A stretch of 64,000 nucleotides of DNA from Bog-473 sp963817735 (GTDB lineage: Bacteria > Actinomycetota > Acidimicrobiia > Acidimicrobiales > RAAP-2). Positions 26,561-36,323 of this stretch are shown one piece after another (within the stretch, counting starts at the first letter, position 1; every line of letters begins with the position of its first letter). The DNA is taken from contig CAWFPP010000014.1 of NCBI GenBank assembly GCA_963817735.1, forward strand, positions 186,001 to 250,000, given 5' to 3'. A program made the translations under genes and the position numbers. The notes under the pieces were generated by a model. It saw only the letters and a program-made list of their open reading frames with translations. It did no database searches and was not told where the DNA came from.

Positions 26561-27916
26561 TCAGGCCCGCTCGACCGCCAGCACGTGCCACTCGTCGGGC
26601 AGGCCCTTGAGGTTGTGCCGGCCCCGGTCGTCGAAGACGATGCCCGATCCGACGACCAGGTCGCGCACGGTCCCGGTCACCAGCACCTCGCCGGGTGCGG
26701 CCATGGCGCTCACCCGTGAGGCGATGTGGACGGCCAGCCCGCCGATGTCGTCGCCGCGCAGCTCCACCTCGCCGGCGTGCAGGCCGGCCCGCAGCTGCAG
26801 GCCGAAGCTGGCCGCCGTCGTCACCATGGCCTCGGCGCAGCGCACCGCCTGCGCCGGCGCCACGAAGCGGGCCAGGATCCCGTCGCCCATCATCTTGACG
26901 AGGGTGCCGTCGTGGCGGGCCAGGAGCCGACCGACGTTGACGTCGAACTCGTCGAGGACGGCCCGCCACTGCCGGTCGCCCATCTCGGCGGCGCGCACGG
27001 TCGAATCCACGATGTCGGTGAAGAGCACGGCTGCGAGCAGGCGGGTGGCGGCGTGCACCCCGCGCGCCCCCGTGACGAACTCCTCCATCTCGTCGACGAT
27101 GGAGTCGAACTCACCGGCCCACGGGAGGAGGTCGAGCCCGGTCGTGGTGACAAGGCGGGCGCCCGCGATGTGCTCGACGAGATAGCGGCCGTGCTCGCTC
27201 AGGTTGGCGTAGCTGTCGAGCCGGGCGAAGACGAGCGCCGGGCACGAGATCGACGGGAGCGTCCAGCGCACGTCCGCCGAGAAGGTGACGAGGTTGAAGG
27301 CGACGGCGGTCGCCGGGCTGGCGCCGCGTCGGGCCGCCCGGCCCCACCAGTCCTGGAAGCCGACCCGGTGGGCCAGGCTCGGGGCGAAGATGGCGATGTC
27401 CGTCGGCACGTCCTCGTCGGTGCGGATGACCTCGATCCCCCTCGCCAGGGCCATGTCCTCGTCGCCGACGCCGAAGCCGTAGTCCTCCGCCCGGCCCACC
27501 CGAGCCGTCCCGTTCACGATGACGAGGGAGATCACCCGCTCGGGGTGGGTCGCCGCCAACCACAGCGCGGCCATGGTCCCTCCGGCCGAGGCCAGCACCA
27601 CGGCACGGGCACACCCGGCCGCGTCCATGACGGCGAGCGCGTCGCGCCCCCACCCCTCAATAGAGGGATCGGTGCCGGTCGGCAGCGGGTCCGACAGCCC
27701 GAGCCCGCCGGCGTCGAAGCGGATCAGGCGGGAGAAGTCGGCCACCCGCTCGGTGTAGCGGAGCCAGTTGGGCTCGTCGACGGTCTCGTCGATGGAGATC
27801 ATCAGGCCGCTGTTGAACTCGAGCACGTCGACGACGTCGGTGGCGGGCCCCGCGGGCTCGCCACCCCAGACCTGGTACCCGATGTGGATGCCGTCGCGGA
27901 GCGCGTACTGCGTCAT
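26561..27916 (-). CDS. Alpha/beta-hydrolase fused to a class III adenylyl/guanylyl cyclase domain
   Basis: A 451-residue two-domain protein. Residues about 5-265 are an alpha/beta-hydrolase with a nucleophile-elbow-like sequence VLASAGGTMAALW and a cap region. Residues about 285-445 form a class III cyclase homology domain with the metal-binding Asp in FTDIVDST, KMMGDG, and the region GLHAGEVELRGDDIGGLAVHIASRV. This architecture is common in mycobacteria and relatives. It may make cAMP in response to a ligand bound or hydrolysed by the N-terminal domain. ATG 27916 is chosen for the GGAGG 8 nt upstream; an ATG 12 nt earlier is possible. Confidence 0.87.
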   Translation of the reverse strand: MTQYALRDGIHIGYQVWGGEPAGPATDVVDVLEFNSGLMISIDETVDEPNWLRYTERVADFSRLIRFDAGGLGLSDPLPTGTDPSIEGWGRDALAVMDAAGCARAVVLASAGGTMAALWLAATHPERVISLVIVNGTARVGRAEDYGFGVGDEDMALARGIEVIRTDEDVPTDIAIFAPSLAHRVGFQDWWGRAARRGASPATAVAFNLVTFSADVRWTLPSISCPALVFARLDSYANLSEHGRYLVEHIAGARLVTTTGLDLLPWAGEFDSIVDEMEEFVTGARGVHAATRLLAAVLFTDIVDSTVRAAEMGDRQWRAVLDEFDVNVGRLLARHDGTLVKMMGDGILARFVAPAQAVRCAEAMVTTAASFGLQLRAGLHAGEVELRGDDIGGLAVHIASRVSAMAAPGEVLVTGTVRDLVVGSGIVFDDRGRHNLKGLPDEWHVLAVERA

Positions 27917-27999
27917 GGGCGCCTCCATACGGGATGCAGTCTGCCGTGACGGGGGAGCCGGAGAAGCGGAGGCCCGTTGGGGCGAGGCGCCGGCCTGGT

Positions 28000-29733
28000 T
28001 CAGCGGGCGCCGCGCACCAGGCGGCCCGGCAGGGCGCCGGTCGGCTCGCCGTGCTCGAACGTCACCGTCCCCGCCTTCAGCGTGGCCACGTACCCCGACG
28101 CCTTCTGGAGCAGCCGGCGCCCGCCCGCCGGCAGGTCGTTCGTCACATACGGCGCGCCCAGCGTGAGGGCGTCGTAGTCGATGAGGTTGCAATCGGCCAA
28201 CGCCCCGGGCTCCACCGTGCCCCGGTCCGCCATGCCGTAGAGCCGGGCCGTGTCGTGTGTCTGCTTCTTCACCACGTACTCGAGCGGGAGCCGCTCGCCC
28301 CGGCTGCGGTCACGGGTCCAGTGCGTGAGCATGAAGGTCGGCATGGAGGCGTCGCAGATGGTGCCGGTGTGGGCGCCGCCGTCGGCCAGCCCGAGGAGGC
28401 CCTGCGGGTGCAGCATCATCTCGTGCACGTGGTCGAGATCACCCGTGGCGTAGTTGAGGATCGGGATGTAGAGCAGGCCCTGTCCGCCGTCGCGGGCCAT
28501 TTCGTCGTAGGCCACCTCCAACGGCGACCGGCCGCTCGCCGCGGCCAGGCCGGCCAGTGAACGCTCGGGCCCCGGCTCGTAGTCGGGCGGGTTGCCGAGG
28601 ATGAAGGTGCGCTCGTAGGCCTTGGTCATGGCCTCGGCCTCGGCGGGTGACGACGGCGTCCACGACACCACCGAGCGCCGCACCTCGGGGTCGGCCAGTG
28701 CCGTGGCCAGCTCGGCCGGCGACCCGCACCGGGCCCGCAGGTCCACGTACGCCGGGAAGTCGGAGAAGAGGCACAGCGTGGTGTGGTGCCCGGACAAGAT
28801 CCCGGTCGGGCGCCCCGCGATCTGCGGGAAAAGGCGGGCGCCCTCGGCGCAGGCCTCGAGCGAGGCCGCCAGCTGCTTGCGCCACAGCTCGGGGTCGTCG
28901 TCCGCCTGCAGCAGCACGTAGGACACGGGGCGGTCGATGGCGGCCGAGAGCCGGCGCATCCAGTCGACCTCGTGCCAGGCGTCCTCGAGCATCTCGCCGG
29001 CCGAGCCCAGCGGGGCCAGCTCGAAGACGCCGGCGCCGGCCTCGCCCAGCGCGGACCCGAGGCCGAACAGCTCGTCCTCGGCGGCGAAGGTGCCGGGTAC
29101 CAGCTCGCCGTCGATGGCGCGGTGGCCCAGCGTGCGCGAGGTGGAGAAGCCCAGGGCGCCGGCCCGGATGGCGGCGAGCACGATGGCCCGCATCGCCTCG
29201 ATGTCCTCCGCGGTGGCCGCCTCGTTGCGGGCGCCCCGATCGCCCATGACGTAGGCCCGCACGGCGGCGTGCGGCACCTGGGTGCCGACGTCGACCGTCC
29301 AGCGCCGCTTCTCGAGCGCGTCGAGATACTCGGGGAAGGTCTCCCACTCCCACTCGATCCCCTCGGCGAGCGCCGTGCCCGGAATGTCCTCGACGCCCTC
29401 CATGAGCCCGATCAGCCAGTCGTGGCGGTCGGGCTGGGCCGGCGCGAAGCCGACACCGCAGTTGCCCATGACGAGTGTGGTGACGCCGTGCCACGACGAC
29501 GGGGCGAGCTCGGTGTCCCAGGTGACCTGGCCGTCGTAGTGGGTGTGGACGTCGACCCAGCCCGGGGTGACCAGCAGGCCGTCGGCGTCGATGATCCGGG
29601 TGGCGCCGCCCTGGACCGCGCCCACCTCGGTGATGCGGCCGGAATCCACCGCGACATCGGCCTCACGCGCCGCCGCACCGGTCCCGTCGACGAGCGTCCC
29701 GCCCTTGATGATCAGGTCGTGCACGGCATCCAT
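28000..29733 (-). CDS. Amidohydrolase, N-acyl-D-amino-acid deacylase type
   Basis: A 577-residue metal-dependent hydrolase of the D-aminoacylase branch of the amidohydrolase superfamily. It opens with the small beta domain (LIIKGGTLVDGTG), then the metal motif VDVHTHYDGQ (His63, His65), a downstream substrate/metal segment GHHTT and the late ADGGAHTGTICDAS motif, ending in the returning beta domain. Length matches the family. Expected chemistry is removal of an N-acyl group from D-amino acids or a related amide hydrolysis in the cytoplasm. It stands alone between the cyclase fusion and a zinc-ribbon gene; the substrate is not readable. Confidence 0.87.
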   Translation of the reverse strand: MDAVHDLIIKGGTLVDGTGAAAREADVAVDSGRITEVGAVQGGATRIIDADGLLVTPGWVDVHTHYDGQVTWDTELAPSSWHGVTTLVMGNCGVGFAPAQPDRHDWLIGLMEGVEDIPGTALAEGIEWEWETFPEYLDALEKRRWTVDVGTQVPHAAVRAYVMGDRGARNEAATAEDIEAMRAIVLAAIRAGALGFSTSRTLGHRAIDGELVPGTFAAEDELFGLGSALGEAGAGVFELAPLGSAGEMLEDAWHEVDWMRRLSAAIDRPVSYVLLQADDDPELWRKQLAASLEACAEGARLFPQIAGRPTGILSGHHTTLCLFSDFPAYVDLRARCGSPAELATALADPEVRRSVVSWTPSSPAEAEAMTKAYERTFILGNPPDYEPGPERSLAGLAAASGRSPLEVAYDEMARDGGQGLLYIPILNYATGDLDHVHEMMLHPQGLLGLADGGAHTGTICDASMPTFMLTHWTRDRSRGERLPLEYVVKKQTHDTARLYGMADRGTVEPGALADCNLIDYDALTLGAPYVTNDLPAGGRRLLQKASGYVATLKAGTVTFEHGEPTGALPGRLVRGAR

Positions 29734-29795
29734 CGTTTCACGCCAGCCGGCGGCCCGCCGACCGCGACTGGCGTGTCCCTCTCAGATGGTGAGAC

Positions 29796-29951
29796 TCAGA
29801 CCTTGGCTTTGCCCAGGATCCGGTTCATCTTGGTCCCGCAGGTCGGGCACGTGCCCTGTGCGGCGCGGCGGCCGTTGGCCAGCTCGACCTCCTGGCCGTC
29901 GAACTCCCGCTTCTCTCGGCACTTCACGCAGTACCCCTCGTAGTTCGCCAT
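29796..29951 (-). CDS. DUF5679 zinc-ribbon protein, 51 aa
   Basis: A 51-residue protein with two CxxC pairs (Cys8/Cys11 in CVKC and Cys35/Cys38 in CPTC), a compact zinc ribbon, and a basic C-terminus MNRILGKAKV. AAGGAG lies 6 nt before ATG 29951. The family is widespread in Actinobacteria and often adjacent to translation genes, but no function is established. Confidence 0.85.
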   Translation of the reverse strand: MANYEGYCVKCREKREFDGQEVELANGRRAAQGTCPTCGTKMNRILGKAKV

Positions 29952-30054
29952 GGCAACTCCTTCGGTCGGTGATGGCCTTGGACGGGAGTCGAACGTAGCG
30001 GCGGTGTTCGGGGGATTGGGGGATGGTCGGGCGGCCGCAGGCACGATCCGGGGC

Positions 30055-30060
30055 TAGGGT
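30055..30060 (+). promoter_or_regulatory. -10 box (TAGGGT) of leaderless MDMPI gene
   Basis: TAGGGT ends 7 nt before GTG 30068; no Shine-Dalgarno is present. Confidence 0.45.
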
Positions 30061-30067
30061 CGGCCCT

Positions 30068-30922
30068 GTGGGCGACAACGGTGCAGGTCAGGAGCGTGAC
30101 TCGCTGCAGCAGGGGATGCGGGCCCGCACGGCGCTCGGAGAGACCTGGGGCAGCCTGGCGGAGGTCTGCTTCGAGCTTTCCGACACCGAGTGGGCCCTGC
30201 CCACGGCATGCCCCGGTTGGGACGTCAAGGATCAGCTCTCGCACCTGATCGGGATCGAGCGGGCCATCATGGGCGAGCCGGTCCCCGAGTGGAACGGCCC
30301 GTTGGGTGACCATGTGAAGAACGACTTCGCCGCCACGAACGAGCGCTTCGTGGCCGTACGGCGCGCCCTGCCGGGTCCGGCGGTGCGGGCGGAGTTCGTC
30401 GAGGTCACGACCAGCCGGTTGGCGGAGCTCGACGCCCTGAGCGCGTCAGGCTGGGCCGAGGTCGGCTGGAGCCCCGTCGGCGAGGTGCCGCGGGCGGAGT
30501 TCATGACGGTGCGGGTCTTCGACAGCTGGGTGCACGAGCAGGACGTGCGACTCGCCCTGGACCGTCCGGGCGGGAGCGGCAACGTGGCCTCCGCCATTGC
30601 GCTGGATCGCGTGCAAGGCGCCATGCCCTACGTCGTAGGGAAGAAGGCGGCGTGCGCCGACGGCACCGCCGTCCGTTTCGCGGTGGCAGGACCGGGGCAC
30701 GACGCGCGCGCTTTCACGATCGCGGTCGAGGGCGGACGTGCCCGCCCGGCCGGCGACGAAGTGGCGCCCACGGCCACTCTGTCGCTGTCGAGCATCGACT
30801 TCGTGCGCCTCGGCTGCGGGCGGGCCACCGCCGCGCAGGTGGAGACGGCCGGTGGCTCCGCCGTGGACGGTGACCCGCAGGTGGGCCGGTCCGTCCTCGG
30901 CGCCATGAACTTCATGTTCTGA
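30068..30922 (+). CDS. Maleylpyruvate isomerase-like (TIGR03083/DinB-superfamily) protein
   Basis: A 284-residue protein with the mycothiol-dependent maleylpyruvate-isomerase N-terminal fold. The signature CPGWDVKDQLSHLIGIE is at about residues 50-66 and the second His region is FDSWVHEQDVRLAL (about residues 151-164). The DinB-type four-helix bundle usually binds a metal with three His. The C-terminal part (GHDARAFTIAVEGG onward) is an SCP2-like sterol-binding-type module. Members use mycothiol in actinobacteria; the substrate here is unknown. GTG 30068 is chosen from the TAGGGT box 7 nt upstream. Confidence 0.82.
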   Translation: MGDNGAGQERDSLQQGMRARTALGETWGSLAEVCFELSDTEWALPTACPGWDVKDQLSHLIGIERAIMGEPVPEWNGPLGDHVKNDFAATNERFVAVRRALPGPAVRAEFVEVTTSRLAELDALSASGWAEVGWSPVGEVPRAEFMTVRVFDSWVHEQDVRLALDRPGGSGNVASAIALDRVQGAMPYVVGKKAACADGTAVRFAVAGPGHDARAFTIAVEGGRARPAGDEVAPTATLSLSSIDFVRLGCGRATAAQVETAGGSAVDGDPQVGRSVLGAMNFMF

Positions 30923-30985
30923 TTCCCCGCCTTGGCCCGGGAGCCCGTCTGCGCCAGCCGTGCGCCCAGACTGCGGGGCGGCCGG

Positions 30986-30991
30986 TAGAGT
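30986..30991 (+). promoter_or_regulatory. -10 box (TAGAGT) of the tig-clpP-clpX transcript
   Basis: TAGAGT ends 9 nt before GTG 31001 with no Shine-Dalgarno, suggesting a leaderless or nearly leaderless start. Confidence 0.5.
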
Positions 30992-31000
30992 GATCGGCTC

Positions 31001-32362
31001 GTGATGCGTGCGACAGCAGAGCCAATGGAGGGAAACCTCGTCCGCCTGAGCGTTGAGGTGGACGAACCCGAATTCGATAAAGCGCTCGGTGACGTCGTGC
31101 GTGCGCTCGCCCAACAGGTGCGAGTGCCGGGATTCAGGCCCGGGAAGGTGCCGCGCAAGGTGCTCGAGGCCCGCATGGGCGGCGCCGGCGCGCTCCGCGC
31201 CGAGGCCCTGCGCGAGTCGTTGCCCGACTTCTACGCCCGCGCCGTCGTCGACACCGAGCTCGACCCCATCGCCCAACCGGAGATCGACATCACCGGGGGA
31301 GAGGACGGCGGCGCCGTCTCCTTCGACGCCGTGGTGCAGGTGCGGCCCGTCGTGGCCATTCCGGGCTATGACGGCCTGCACGTCACGCTGCCGGGGCTCG
31401 CGGTAAGCGACGAAGAGGTGCAGGGCCAGCTCGACCGGCTGCGCGAGAACGATGCCGAGCTGGAGGTCGTGGACCGCCCCGCCATCGACGGCGATCTGGT
31501 CACGATCGATCTGCACGCCAACGACGCGTCGGGTGCCGAGGTCGTCGGCGTCGACGACTACCTCTACGAGGTCGGCTCGGCCTCGGTGGTGCCGGAGCTC
31601 GATGGCGAGCTGCACGGCGCCAAGGCGGGGGCCATCCTGGCCTTCGACACCGCCAGCCCCGACGTGCCCGACGAGAACGTCGCCTTCCGCGTACTCGTCA
31701 AGGAGGTCAAGGTAAAGAAGCTGCCCGAGGTCACCGACGACTGGGCCGCCGAGAGCTCGGAGTTCGCCACTGCGGCCGAACTGCGCGATGACATCGCGAC
31801 GCGCATCGGACGGGTCAAGCTGCTGCAGAGCCAGATGGCGCTGCGCCAGAAGGCGATCGAGGCCCTGGCCGAGCTGGTCACCGACGACGTAGTGCCCGAG
31901 GTCCTGGTCGATGCCGAGGTCAACGAGCGCCTGCACGACCTCCAGCACCGGTTGGAGGCGCAGAAGCTGGGGTTGGCCGAATACTTCCAGGCCACCGGCT
32001 CAACCCCTGACGAGCTCCTGGCCACCGTCAGGACAGACGCCCTGGCCGCCGTCAAGGCCGACCTGGCGCTGCGGGCCCTGGTCGAGGCCGAGGAGTTGAC
32101 GCTCAGTGACGAGGAGCTCCTTGCCGAGATAGTGACAATGGCGGAGCGGATGGGGACCACCCCGACCGAACTGCGTCGCCAACTCGACACGGCCGGCCGG
32201 ACCGGCGCGGTACGCTCGGAGTTGCGGAAAGGCAAAGCGTTGGAGTGGCTGCTGGACCACGTGGATCTCTTCGACGAAGAGGGCAACCCGATGTCACGGG
32301 ATGACCTCAAGGTGGATGCCTCGGGAGAGGGCGAAGTCGAGCAGAGCGAGGAGAGCGAGTGA
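31001..32362 (+). CDS. tig: Trigger factor
   Basis: A 453-residue ribosome-associated chaperone and peptidyl-prolyl isomerase. The ribosome-binding tail carries GFRPGKVPRKVLEAR (the family's G-F-R-x-G-x-x-P), the FKBP-like middle domain starts around the VTLPGL segment, and the C-terminal helical domain ends in an acidic tail. It meets nascent chains at the exit tunnel. Start GTG 31001 fits the TAGAGT box; ATG 31004 directly follows and is equally possible. It is followed at once by clpP and then clpX, the classic folding and turnover operon; the stop overlaps a possible GTG start of clpP. Confidence 0.95.
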   Translation: MMRATAEPMEGNLVRLSVEVDEPEFDKALGDVVRALAQQVRVPGFRPGKVPRKVLEARMGGAGALRAEALRESLPDFYARAVVDTELDPIAQPEIDITGGEDGGAVSFDAVVQVRPVVAIPGYDGLHVTLPGLAVSDEEVQGQLDRLRENDAELEVVDRPAIDGDLVTIDLHANDASGAEVVGVDDYLYEVGSASVVPELDGELHGAKAGAILAFDTASPDVPDENVAFRVLVKEVKVKKLPEVTDDWAAESSEFATAAELRDDIATRIGRVKLLQSQMALRQKAIEALAELVTDDVVPEVLVDAEVNERLHDLQHRLEAQKLGLAEYFQATGSTPDELLATVRTDALAAVKADLALRALVEAEELTLSDEELLAEIVTMAERMGTTPTELRRQLDTAGRTGAVRSELRKGKALEWLLDHVDLFDEEGNPMSRDDLKVDASGEGEVEQSEESE

Positions 32363-32364
32363 CG

Positions 32365-33012
32365 ATGCAGAGTGCGGGGGATCCGATGAAGGCCTACAAC
32401 TACCTGGTTCCGACGGTGATCGAATCGTCCAACCGGGGCGAGCGGGCCTATGACCTGTACTCGCGGTTGCTCCGTGAGCGCATCGTCTTCCTCGGCACTC
32501 CCGTCGACGATGCGGTGGCCAACCTCATCTGCGCGCAGATGCTCTTCTTGGAGTCCGAGGAACCGGACAAGGACATCCACCTCTACATCAACTCACCCGG
32601 CGGCGAGATCACAGCGCTGTTCGCCATCTACGACACACTGAAGTTCATCAAGGCCGACGTGTCCACCTTCTGTTTCGGTCAGGCAGCCTCGGCGGCCGCC
32701 GTCCTCCTGGCGGCCGGTGCGAAGGGCAAGCGCTTCGCTCTGCCGCACGCCCGGGTGCTGTTGCACCAGCCCTGGGGCGGCGTGGAGGGACAGGCCAGCG
32801 ACATCGAGCTGCAGGCGAAGGAGATCCTCCGCATGCGTGACCTGCTCTCGGGCATGTTGGCCGAGGACACGGGCCAGACCCAGGAGAAGGTGGCGCAGGA
32901 CACCGATCGCGACTTCATCATGACGGCGGAGGAGGCGGTGACGTACGGCGTGATCGACGAGGTCATCACGGCTCGGACGGTGGCGCCGCTCGAGGCCATC
33001 GGCGCCGCGTAG
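32365..33012 (+). CDS. clpP: ATP-dependent Clp protease proteolytic subunit
   Basis: A 215-residue serine protease subunit that forms the double-heptamer chamber used with ClpX and ClpC. The catalytic triad is visible: Ser109 in FGQAASAAAV, His134 in LLHQPWGG and Asp183 in DRDF; the usual ASMGA after the nucleophile reads ASAAA here. It starts 2 nt after the tig stop; GTG 32359, overlapping that stop, and ATG 32386 (with GGGGGAT 5 nt ahead) are alternatives. It lies between tig and clpX. Actinobacteria usually have two ClpP paralogs that assemble together; the second is not in this window. Confidence 0.93.
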   Translation: MQSAGDPMKAYNYLVPTVIESSNRGERAYDLYSRLLRERIVFLGTPVDDAVANLICAQMLFLESEEPDKDIHLYINSPGGEITALFAIYDTLKFIKADVSTFCFGQAASAAAVLLAAGAKGKRFALPHARVLLHQPWGGVEGQASDIELQAKEILRMRDLLSGMLAEDTGQTQEKVAQDTDRDFIMTAEEAVTYGVIDEVITARTVAPLEAIGAA

Positions 33013-33043
33013 GTCGAGCTGGCACGGACGGGAGAGCGATCTG

Positions 33044-34321
<1,278 letters not shown>

Positions 34322-34341
34322 CCGAACCGGCACCGTCGCCC

Positions 34342-35700
34342 GTGGACGACCCCGGCGCTCCGCCCTTTGACAACGTGGTGGCTGCGTTGGCCTGGCTGGA
34401 CGGCCATGTGGACTTCGAGTCGAACATGCCCCGGCGACGCGCCCTGCCCACCCTGGACCGCATGCGGGCGCTCACGTCTCTTCTTGGTGAACCCCAGCAG
34501 TCCATTCCCTCCATTCACGTCACGGGCACGAACGGCAAGGGCTCGACGTCGGCCATGGCCACCGCGCTGCTCATGGCTAAAGGCCTGACCGTCGGTACCT
34601 TCACGAGCCCCAACCTCCACACCGTGGGCGAGCGCCTGGCCCACAACGGGGACCCGATCGACGATGCGTCGCTGACCGATGTCCTCACGGAGCTGGCGCT
34701 GCTCGAGCCGTTGCTGCCCGAGCGACCCACCCGCTTCGAACTGCTCACTGCGGCCGCGCTCGCCTGGTTCTCGACCGAAGCCGTCGACGCCATGGTGGTG
34801 GAGGTGGGTCTCGGAGGGACGTGGGACTGCACGAACGTGGTGCACGGAAACGTGGCGGTGCTCACCAACGTCAGCTTCGACCACACCGACGTGCTCGGCC
34901 CGACCCTGGAGGGGATCGCCACGGACAAGGCGGGCATCATCGAGCCTGAGAGCCGTGTCGTGGTGGGGGAAATGGCCCCTGAGCTGGCCGAAATCGTCAC
35001 CAACCGGGCCCACGAGGTCGGGGCTGCGTCGGTGTGGCTGGCCGGGCGTGACTTCGGCTGCGAGTCGAACCGGGTCGCCGTCGGTGGGCGGGTGGTGACG
35101 CTGTGGACGCCGGGTGGCCGCTACGAGGACATCGTCGTGCCACTGCATGGCGCGCACCAGGGCGTGAACGCCTCAGTGGCGCTGGCGGCGGTAGAAGCCT
35201 TCTTCGGCGACCCGCTCGCGCTCGATGTGGTGGAGGAGGGGTTCGCCGTGGTGCGCGTGCCCGGTCGGCTGGAGGTGCTGGGCCGACGCCCTCTGCTGCT
35301 CGTCGACGGCGCGCACAACGCGGCCGGCATGGCGGCGCTGGCCGACGCGCTGGTCGAGGAGTTCGCGGTCGACGGCCTATCGGTGGCGGTGGTGGGGATG
35401 CTGTCGGGTCGCGATCCTTCGGCCATGCTCGCACCGTTGGCCGCCATCGGAATCTCCGCGGTGATCGCGTGCGAGCCGGACTCGCCGCGCGCCATGCCCG
35501 TCGCCGCCGTCTCCGAGGCCGGCCGCGCGCTCGGGTTGTCCGTCTACGAGGAGAGGAATGTGATCGACGCGCTGCGCGCGGCGCGCGCCATGGTCGATGC
35601 TGATGGGCTCGTCGTCGTGGCCGGGTCGCTCTACGTGGTAGGCACCGCGCGCGCTGAGGCATTGGCCGCCGCCGTCCCCTGGGAGGAAGCCGGTCGCTGA
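34342..35700 (+). CDS. folC: Bifunctional folylpolyglutamate synthase/dihydrofolate synthase
   Basis: A 452-residue Mur-ligase-family enzyme that adds glutamate to dihydropteroate and then to folates. The P-loop TGTNGKGSTS is at residues 61-70, the FolC segment FTSPNLHTVGERL follows, the Mg/metal region EVGLGGTWDCTNV and a conserved H-D-x-x-x-L-G segment (FDHTDVLGPT) are present, and the C-terminal domain opens with DGAHNAAGM. GTG 34342 is the likely start 20 nt after the clpX stop, without a strong ribosome-binding site. Neighbours (clpX, ndk) are a common actinobacterial order. Confidence 0.93.
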   Translation: MDDPGAPPFDNVVAALAWLDGHVDFESNMPRRRALPTLDRMRALTSLLGEPQQSIPSIHVTGTNGKGSTSAMATALLMAKGLTVGTFTSPNLHTVGERLAHNGDPIDDASLTDVLTELALLEPLLPERPTRFELLTAAALAWFSTEAVDAMVVEVGLGGTWDCTNVVHGNVAVLTNVSFDHTDVLGPTLEGIATDKAGIIEPESRVVVGEMAPELAEIVTNRAHEVGAASVWLAGRDFGCESNRVAVGGRVVTLWTPGGRYEDIVVPLHGAHQGVNASVALAAVEAFFGDPLALDVVEEGFAVVRVPGRLEVLGRRPLLLVDGAHNAAGMAALADALVEEFAVDGLSVAVVGMLSGRDPSAMLAPLAAIGISAVIACEPDSPRAMPVAAVSEAGRALGLSVYEERNVIDALRAARAMVDADGLVVVAGSLYVVGTARAEALAAAVPWEEAGR

Positions 35701-35728
35701 CCGCGCGTCGGCGCATCCTAGGGTTGTG

Positions 35729-35734
35729 TAGTGT
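35729..35734 (+). promoter_or_regulatory. -10 box (TAGTGT) of leaderless ndk
   Basis: TAGTGT ends 9 nt before GTG 35744; a second TAGGGT lies 10 nt further upstream. Confidence 0.4.
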
Positions 35735-35743
35735 CCACCCCTC

Positions 35744-36160
35744 GTGGACCGCACTCTTGTCATCGTGAAGCCCGACGGCGTCGAGCGGGGACTGGCCGGG
35801 GAGGTGCTGAGCCGCCTCGAGCGCAAGAAGCTGCGCCTGGTGGCAGCCGAGCTCCGGACCATCACCAGAGAGGCGGCCGAGATCCACTACGCAGAACACG
35901 CTGAGCGACCGTTCTTCGCCGACCTGGTCACCTTCATCACCCGGTCGCCCGCTCTCGTCATGGTGGTCGAGGGCCCGAAGGACACCTATGCCGTCGTGCG
36001 CCTGCTGGTGGGCGCGACGAACCCGGCGGAGGCTGCTCCAGGCACCATCCGCGGCGACTACGGAATTGAGACCACCGAGAACCTGGTACACGGTTCCGAC
36101 TCGCAAGAATCGGCGGCGCGGGAGATCGGGATCTTCTTCCCTGGGCTGGCCACCGCGTAG
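35744..36160 (+). CDS. ndk: Nucleoside-diphosphate kinase
   Basis: A 138-residue enzyme that transfers the gamma-phosphate between nucleoside triphosphates and diphosphates. The N-terminus TLVIVKPDGVERGL and the active-site segment NLVHGSDS with the phosphorylated His116 are textbook. Length matches bacterial Ndk. GTG 35744 is supported by the TAGTGT box 9 nt upstream. The gene is a single unit between folC and mreB. Confidence 0.95.
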   Translation: MDRTLVIVKPDGVERGLAGEVLSRLERKKLRLVAAELRTITREAAEIHYAEHAERPFFADLVTFITRSPALVMVVEGPKDTYAVVRLLVGATNPAEAAPGTIRGDYGIETTENLVHGSDSQESAAREIGIFFPGLATA

Positions 36161-36224
36161 ACAGGCACCACATCGGCCAACGCCGGTGTAATTCCGGGCC
36201 GAGAGACGCTCCGCGTTCTCCGCC

Positions 36225-36253
36225 TTGTGGACCCCTTCGCAGTCCCATAGCCT
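36225..36253 (+). promoter_or_regulatory. Candidate sigma-70 promoter of mreB
   Basis: TTGTGG (36225-36230) and TAGCCT (36248-36253) are separated by 17 bp, about 70 bp before the mreB start. This operon, unlike many genes here, seems to have a leader. Confidence 0.4.
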
Positions 36254-36323
36254 GTGGGGCGCACCTTCACGGGCGCCGGCTCTTGTCGGCACCCATACGG
36301 AATCCCCCGGGAGCGCTTCAATT

